Origin: Aristolochia californica
Lineage: Eukaryota > Streptophyta > Magnoliopsida > Piperales > Aristolochiaceae
Assembly: GCA_029961685.1 (NCBI GenBank)
Contig: JARWKL010000007.1
Span: forward strand, 4,174,708-4,238,707
Direction of reading: 5' to 3'
DNA: 64,000 nucleotides
Shown here: positions 59,001 to 64,000 of the stretch, piece by piece
Position numbering within the stretch: position 1 is the stretch's first letter
How the letters are laid out: the number at the start of each line of letters is the position of its first letter
The notes under the pieces: generated by a model
Seen by the model: only the letters and a program-made list of their open reading frames with translations
Databases searched by the model: none
Told to the model about the DNA's origin: nothing
Made by a program: the position numbers and the translations under genes

Positions 59001-62000
59001 CTACATCTTAGGAGAAATAAATTCCCCCTATTTTCTCTCCTAACTCCCTAACTTTTCTTACAATTTGTTATCAGCCAAACCCATGACCCTTGACCTTACT
59101 AAATCACATCCCAACCCCCTTAAATGCTCTCCCTTCTCCAAAATCACCTATACCAAAAAAAAGGAAAAGAAGAAGCATGGTGAACACAAGATGCATGGAA
59201 CAACAACAACAACAACATGAGGTCATTGCTTCACAAGTTTGGCTGGGCAAAAAAAATTATTAGTTTGAAGGGTAAATTCAACAACTAATAAACATGTTTC
59301 AATCTGTCTTGGAAGCAAGAGTGGCAAAACCTTCTTCCTCTCCTCAACAAGCAATGGGTCATGAAACCTCATCAAAACATGTTTTGGTAACTTTTCTTAT
59401 TCACCACCACCAAAGTTTTCCAAATCAACCTCCCCCATCTTTTTTCCCCTCCATTTTTTTTTTAGAGTAATACCCACTCACCCTCCTCAAGGCACCTCCA
59501 CCAAGCCAAAATTACCACTCAATACCCCAACCTTTTTTTTTTATTCCTCTACTCCAGCCACCATACCCCTTTCCCAGCACATCCGTACTTTTACACCCAA
59601 CCATGAAATTTCATCTTATCCATCTCCAATTTCACCACATCAACTTAATCAATTTCAAACACCACCCATATACCCCACCCACTACCTACCTTAATGCCAC
59701 AACAGTCCAAACCTTCCCCACACACCGGAACACTTATTCCCACTTTCACTCTCAATTTGGCCATCCTTTAAACAAACTCTCAAATCCAATCATTCATAGT
59801 TTCACACTATATCTCAAGAAAACAATCCTTACTGTTTTCCTCTTCACCCCAACCCATATGGATTATCAATGTCCTATCCACATACAACTCACCCAACTCC
59901 TTCATATTCTCCATCCATTTCAGCCCTCCCTCTCCTTCCTAAACAAATCCTCTTCACCAAACTACTCATCCAGTTACCCTCCCCCATTACGAACCCTATC
60001 CTATTCCTTCTATAAACCACACCACACATTACGTCCCTATTTTCCAACTGAACCCCATCTAAATTCACTTTCCAAAATCAAGCCTTGATCCGCTCTAAGA
60101 AGAAAATTCTCACTCATACCAACAACCGAGCTCTCACCCTCATCCACCACCTATGTATCACCCACCCTCACATTCGACACAATTACCCACCATTATCCAA
60201 GACCAAAATATTGTCACTCTAAACGAAGTTTGGTTGGACCTAGATCTAGCTCCTATGCTCAACAAGCACCAACTCAAAATAACATGAGCAAAAACAAAAC
60301 AAGCTTAACAAGAAGTATACAACTTGGGAGATTGAAGACAAGTTCTTACAATGCTTTCTTAGTCCTCAACCTTGAGGGTGAGGTTGATCTTCCAAGAGGG
60401 ATGGGATAATTAAACCCTAATTTATGTAAATGCACTAATGTATCTAGCCAGGGGAGGGGTAAAAATTTTAATTTGGGGGGCATTTATTTTAAAAAAGTCT
60501 AAGGCGCATCACCTTAAGGGTAAATGTGGCAATTTAATTTAATTTTCTAAAAAATCTACGGGGACATGTTAGTATGAATTCCTTCTTTGGAACCTTCTTC
60601 GTCTCAACTGTTAGCCGAATAGAAGATTAGTTCGACCAGACTACAGAGCTGACAATTTATTAAATCATTTCCTTCAATAGAAGCATATTTTTATTTGGCA
60701 ATATTATACTTGAACGAAAGCTATTCGAGTCTAGTTTCATACGCAATAAGTTTTGTACACAATACGTATTTTGATTTCTGTGGCAATTAATAAAGGATGT
60801 CCACTTTTTCAACTTGATGTGAAGAATGCATTTCTGTATGGTAACTTGAAAGAAAAAGTCTTTATGGAGCAACCTCTTGGGTATGTTGCTCAGGGGGAGG
60901 CAGGGAAGGGATGCAGGTTGAAGAAGGCTATCTATGGACTTAAATAAAGTCCCAGAGCTTGATTTGAAAAGTTTAGTAATGTTGTGATGCAGTTTGAGTT
61001 TTACAAAAGTCATTGTTATCTTTTTATGTTTCTAGTCAAAAGAAAGATGGGCGTAGTTGTCTTATTGGTACATTTTGATGATATTATACTATTTGGGGAT
61101 GATCTTGAAGGAATTAACCAAGTTAAGAAGCATTTGTCCACCCACTTTCAAACCAAAAATTTGGGTCACTTGAAATACTTCCTTAGTATTGAAGTTGCTT
61201 GCAGTAAACAAGGTATGGTACTCTCTGAGAGAAAGTACATTTTGGATATGCTATAGGAATATGGCCTTTTGGGTGCAAAATCAGTAGAGACTCCCATGGA
61301 AATCAATACTAGTACTCAAGGACAAGACATAGTATAGATGCCTAGTAGGCAAGTTGATTTATGCTACAGTTACCCGGCCCTATATATCCTTGGTTGTGGG
61401 TATTGTGAGTTAATTTATGGAAAATCTAAGGAAGGTACAATTAGAAGTTGCTCAGAGATTTTTAAAGTGGTAGAAGGGTCCCCTGGAAAGGGTCTATTAT
61501 ACACTTGAAGTAAAAAGATTGATGTGATAGGTTGCTTTGATGCTAAATATACTAGAAGTAAAATGGATAGGATATCCACTTCTGGCTACTGTTACTTTGT
61601 TGGGGGTAACTTAATAAATTGGAGAAGTAAGAAACAGATAGTGATTGCTAGATCTAGTGCAGAAGCTGAGTATAGAGCTATAGTGTATACATTTAGTGAG
61701 TTTAAGTGAGTCAAGTCTATTCTTCTTGAGTTTGGCTTCCAACACCCAGAACCTATGAGGATGAAACGTGGCAATCAAGTGGCTATCTTCATTGCAAACA
61801 ATTCAGTGTTGCATGAGAGAACTAAACACATAGAAGTGGATTTTCACTTTATCAAAGATGTAGTTATGCAAGGGAAGGTAGTTACACCATATGTGAGATC
61901 ATCATACCAACTTGGAGATGTGTTCAAAAACCTCTGGGGAGATGTGAACATTTAATATTTTGTGACAAGTTGGGATTGTTTGATATTTATGCTCCAATTG

Positions 62001-64000
62001 GAGGGGGAATATGAAAATTTTAGTACAGGGATGTTTTGGTCATTTCGCTCACCCTGATTATTCTTTACTTAACTCTACTAGATAGATATCTTAGTTAAGA
62101 TCTTATATTCCAAATTTCATCTCATTCTGAATTGTATTTTAAGTTTTATAGAATTTGTGTAACTAGGGGCATTTTTGCCGTTTTGTAAAATTTTCACCTA
62201 AATCATTAATTCAAGAGGGGAGCTCGTGCTTTTTTAGCACTGAACTCCAACGCAGCATTGCTGCTTTTCCCCATCTTTCTTTTCTCTCTTTTGCTCTCTT
62301 ATTTCTCTCTCAAATCTCTTCTATTCTCTTCATGTTATATAAAATATGCAAAATTATTAAAACATTTTGAGAAAAATTAATAAGGATTATAAGAAAAAAA
62401 GGATAAAAATGAAATGTATGTAATGAAATCATGACATTTCATACTACCTCCTCTGATCTACTATCTACATTTGGCTGGGAATCGTGTCAAACCCAAGTCG
62501 GATCTCTCTATGTCTAAGTCCTATTCAGATAAATTTCTAATTGGTTGGATTCTCGGATCCTTTTGAACAATGTGGGACATGTTCATATCCCCCCAAAACC
62601 AGACTAAATCACTCAGATCTAGGTTGGGTCTGGGCTTATTGTCAGGTTTAACTATAATTCAATGGCTGATAAATACAATGTTTTGCTTTTTTTTTATCAT
62701 ATCTGCATTAAAACTCGTTGCTTCTTAAATATTTCAGAAAGATAATATGAAGCAAGTGGTGTTCAACAATGAGAAACAATCTTTTCATTTTTTCAGAATC
62801 CCACAAAAAGTTATTCTAGTAGTCTCTTCACAATTGAGTCCAAACATTTTCAGCTTCTAATTCATAATAATCACAATGGTCGCAAAGTTAAAAAACTTCC
62901 GCGCTGTCCGAACATTATGCCTCACTTTCTTCTCAAAGCACTAGAAAATTTTCATACAGCATTATAAATCTTTTGTATTTGTTAATATGAGACTTCAATT
63001 TTAATATCTTTTGTCATCTGTTACACTTCACATGTTATTTTGTTGATCTCATTTATGTAGGGGCACTTGGATATTGAGTTAAATGACATTGGGAGGCAAC
63101 AAGCAGCTGCAGTATGCACAACTTCCTTGATGTTTATTTATTGTACTCTTTAAATTTCTATAAATCACTTCGCATTTTATTCTCTATCTTTTTTTTCCAT
63201 CTAGGTAGCTGATCGACTATCTAAGGAGTTCAGTGTTTCAGCAATTTACTCTTCTGATTTGAAGAGAGCTTATGATACCGCACAAATCATTGCAAAGAGT
63301 TGTGGTTTGCCTGAGGTATTTTAGTAGACTAACTGTCTAAAGTTTTCCTATATGTGGTTGTCGGCGCAATGATACACCAGCTAGGTGCTTGTTGGTACCA
63401 ATTTTTGTTGTCGTCATATGAAAATAAATTGTTGAATTTCTAGAAAAAAGAAATAATTCATTGATTGTTGTAATTTGAGTACAATGAGTCTATTAATAAT
63501 ACAGGAAATACATAAAATCATAATGAAATTAAACTACCTAACTCCTAGTTACACCTAGAATAGAATTCCTAATTATAATCAAAGTAAATAACTACTTCAT
63601 AATAAATCCTAGAACAATTAAACAACTATTAACAAAATAAAAATCTAAAAATACTAAACTTCCTCCTTGGCTACAGCTCCTTCCCATGAGACACTTTTCC
63701 ATGAGAGTCATGTAAGACTCTTTCATTTTCATTCTTCAACACTACCCCCTCAAGCTGGAGTTTGTAACGTCAATTTGCAAAGAAAAATATTCTTGGTTTT
63801 CAATCTTCATTGGCTAAAAACATTCTTCATAGATACTAATTATTCATCTTCTATTCTCCCCTAAGATATTTAAGTCACATAAAAATTTATTACAAAATAT
63901 GGAAGAAAATACCTATTGGTTGTACTTTTTCTTCTAGTTCTCCTTCTCAAGTTGGGGATAAAATAGGACATAAAGATCCGACTTGGACAAACAAATATGG
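56009..64000 (+). CDS. phosphoglycerate mutase-like histidine phosphatase, 3' end beyond window
   Basis: Four exons are seen: 56009-56043, 57201-57297, 63061-63111 and 63205-63315, 98 codons in phase; the rest lies beyond the right edge. The protein starts MAASSFASSHFSNSEGFGRV. The catalytic motif is VIVVRHGETMWNA with R31 and the phospho-accepting H32, followed by GKIQGHLDIELNDIGRQQA and the second motif IYSSDLKRAYDTAQII. This matches the cofactor-dependent phosphoglycerate mutase superfamily branch that contains Arabidopsis At5g04120-type proteins, reported to include metal-independent phosphoserine phosphatases. The substrate cannot be decided from this part. There is no obvious transit peptide. 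Intron 2 (57298-63060) is 5.8 kb and full of retrotransposon remains. The following intron contains an LTR at 63430. If the rest of the gene is intact it is probably functional, since no frame break occurs in the visible exons. Confidence 0.88.
57930..58010 (+). mobile_element. 3' internal end of an LTR element with polypurine tract
   Basis: Contains SPTFNLEDKVDTQEGW in frame and ends 'ctcaagaaggg', parallel to 60370-60401 (CCTCAACCTTGAGGGTGAGG, then 'ccaagaggga'). Frames of this kind are the C-terminal tail before the polypurine tract of some plant LTR elements. Confidence 0.5.
58011..58431 (+). mobile_element. LTR with primer site on its right
   Basis: A 421-bp segment between the polypurine-like 'caagaaggg' and a degenerate initiator-tRNA site TAGTATCAGATC (58434-58445). 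It starts TGGAATA and ends TTATCA. It includes an A/G-rich block at 58040-58130 and a CT-rich leader at 58250-58380, both low complexity. Confidence 0.5.
58432..60401 (+). mobile_element. internal region of gag-like LTR element, decayed
   Basis: Starts at the primer site and contains, from 59177, MVNTRCMEQQQQQQHEVIAS and a broken continuation with MFQSVLEARVAKPS, the usual opening of a plant Gypsy-type Gag. C-rich, proline- and threonine-coding sequence follows without any protease, RT or integrase motif, and the region ends at the polypurine tract at 60390. A run of 25 A bases lies at 58968-58992. Confidence 0.5.
60402..60756 (+). mobile_element. second LTR (shortened) and repeated 5' internal segment
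   Basis: The LTR starts TGGGATAATT at 60402 and ends near 60569, then TAGTATG at the primer site. 60588-60756 repeats 58452-58620 (for example TGGCAATATTATACTTGAA) with moderate divergence. The order polypurine, LTR, primer site therefore occurs twice in a row. Confidence 0.55.
60757..62008 (+). mobile_element. Copia RT and RNase H region in intron 2, decayed
   Basis: Frames give FQLDVKNAFLYGNLKEKVFM, QPLGYVAQGE, CRLKKAIYGLK, LVHFDDIILFGDD (catalytic YVDD replaced by HFDD), HLKYFLSIEVACSKQGMVLS, CFDAKYTRSKMDRISTSGYC, NWRSKKQIVIARSSAEAEYR and HERTKHIEVDFHFIKD, in Copia order. Several stops (for example after IYGLK) inactivate it. The region ends with the polypurine-like AATTGGAGGGGGAA. Confidence 0.9.
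62009..62328 (+). mobile_element. 3' LTR of the intronic Copia, right end uncertain
   Basis: Follows the polypurine tract with TATGAAAATTTTAGTAC and ends in a CT-rich stretch (62260-62328). The right end is estimated from the end of the CT-rich leader. Confidence 0.5.
63430..63741 (-). mobile_element. Copia-type LTR in intron 4
   Basis: A 312-bp LTR with inverted ends TGTTGAA (left) and TTCAACA (right). Its start on the minus strand (TGTTGAAGAATG) is preceded by the polypurine tract CCAGCTTGAGGGGGTAG (63742-63758 on the minus strand). Related copies are at 34832-35148 and 6040-6190. Confidence 0.8.
63742..64000 (-). mobile_element. internal 3' end of Copia element, cut by window edge
   Basis: Begins with the polypurine tract and preceding 'acaaactccagcttg', equivalent to the ...YAPA-stop end of Copia polyproteins. 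The rest is too decayed to show RNase H motifs. The element continues past 64000. Confidence 0.5.

Noticed and set aside
59603..60088. 161-codon frame rich in His, Pro and Thr
   Set aside because: Lies in C-rich decayed gag-like retroelement sequence inside an intron; not a host gene.

Overview
The window is nuclear DNA of a flowering plant, most likely a woody dicot. The evidence is multi-exon genes with GT-AG introns, plant-specific families (KRP cyclin-dependent kinase inhibitor, subgroup-22 R2R3-MYB, DUF617/MIZ1-like, PPR with an E-motif tail, organellar methionine aminopeptidase MAP1D), AT-rich intergenic DNA, many microsatellites and a heavy load of decayed LTR retrotransposons. The species cannot be named from the sequence.

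Genes I can support: a one-exon gene for a secreted six-cysteine peptide (4534-4875, +); a seven-exon DUF829/TMEM53-type alpha/beta-hydrolase-fold protein (9077-6505, -, 407 aa); a four-exon KRP/ICK CDK inhibitor (21411-20364, -, 202 aa); a ten-exon methionine aminopeptidase 1D (33254-40793, +, 350 aa); a one-exon R2R3-MYB (46901-46314, -, 195 aa); a one-exon MIZ1-like DUF617 protein (52253-51591, -, 220 aa); and the first four exons of a phosphoglycerate-mutase-like (histidine phosphatase) gene (56009 onward, +) that runs off the right edge. Exon joins were assembled by hand from reading frame, splice sites and family resemblance; all phases close. The genes are unrelated in function and show no clustering.

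Layout. 1-4300: AT-rich repeats and a GATCGATC-rich tandem repeat. 4.3-9.5 kb: secreted peptide gene, then the DUF829 gene. 10.1 kb: an intact miniature LTR retrotransposon (TRIM) with target-site duplication. 11-20 kb: gene-poor, with a six-copy 106-bp minisatellite at 14 kb. 20.4-21.4 kb: KRP. 24.5-28.4 kb: a large inverted repeat (foldback structure) whose right arm continues into an 800-bp tandem duplication carrying a tRNA-like Pol III promoter module. 29.5 kb: a second intact TRIM of another family. 33-41 kb: MAP1D, whose 4.5-kb first intron holds a decayed same-strand PPR gene that is itself interrupted by a solo LTR. 41-44 kb: Copia wreckage. 44.4-45.9 kb: a terminal-inverted-repeat element enclosing GC-rich gene-like sequence. 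46-52 kb: MYB and MIZ1-like genes separated by AT-rich DNA. 54-55 kb: Copia 3' end. 56-64 kb: the phosphoglycerate-mutase-like gene, whose 5.8-kb intron 2 is packed with tandem LTR junctions of a gag-like element plus a decayed Copia polymerase, and whose next intron holds an LTR of a further Copia element.

The most unusual items are the two structurally complete TRIMs from different families with the same architecture, the foldback/duplication complex at 24.5-28.4 kb, the nested MAP1D > PPR pseudogene > LTR insertion, the putative gene-capturing element at 44.4-45.9 kb, and the unrecognised secreted six-cysteine peptide.
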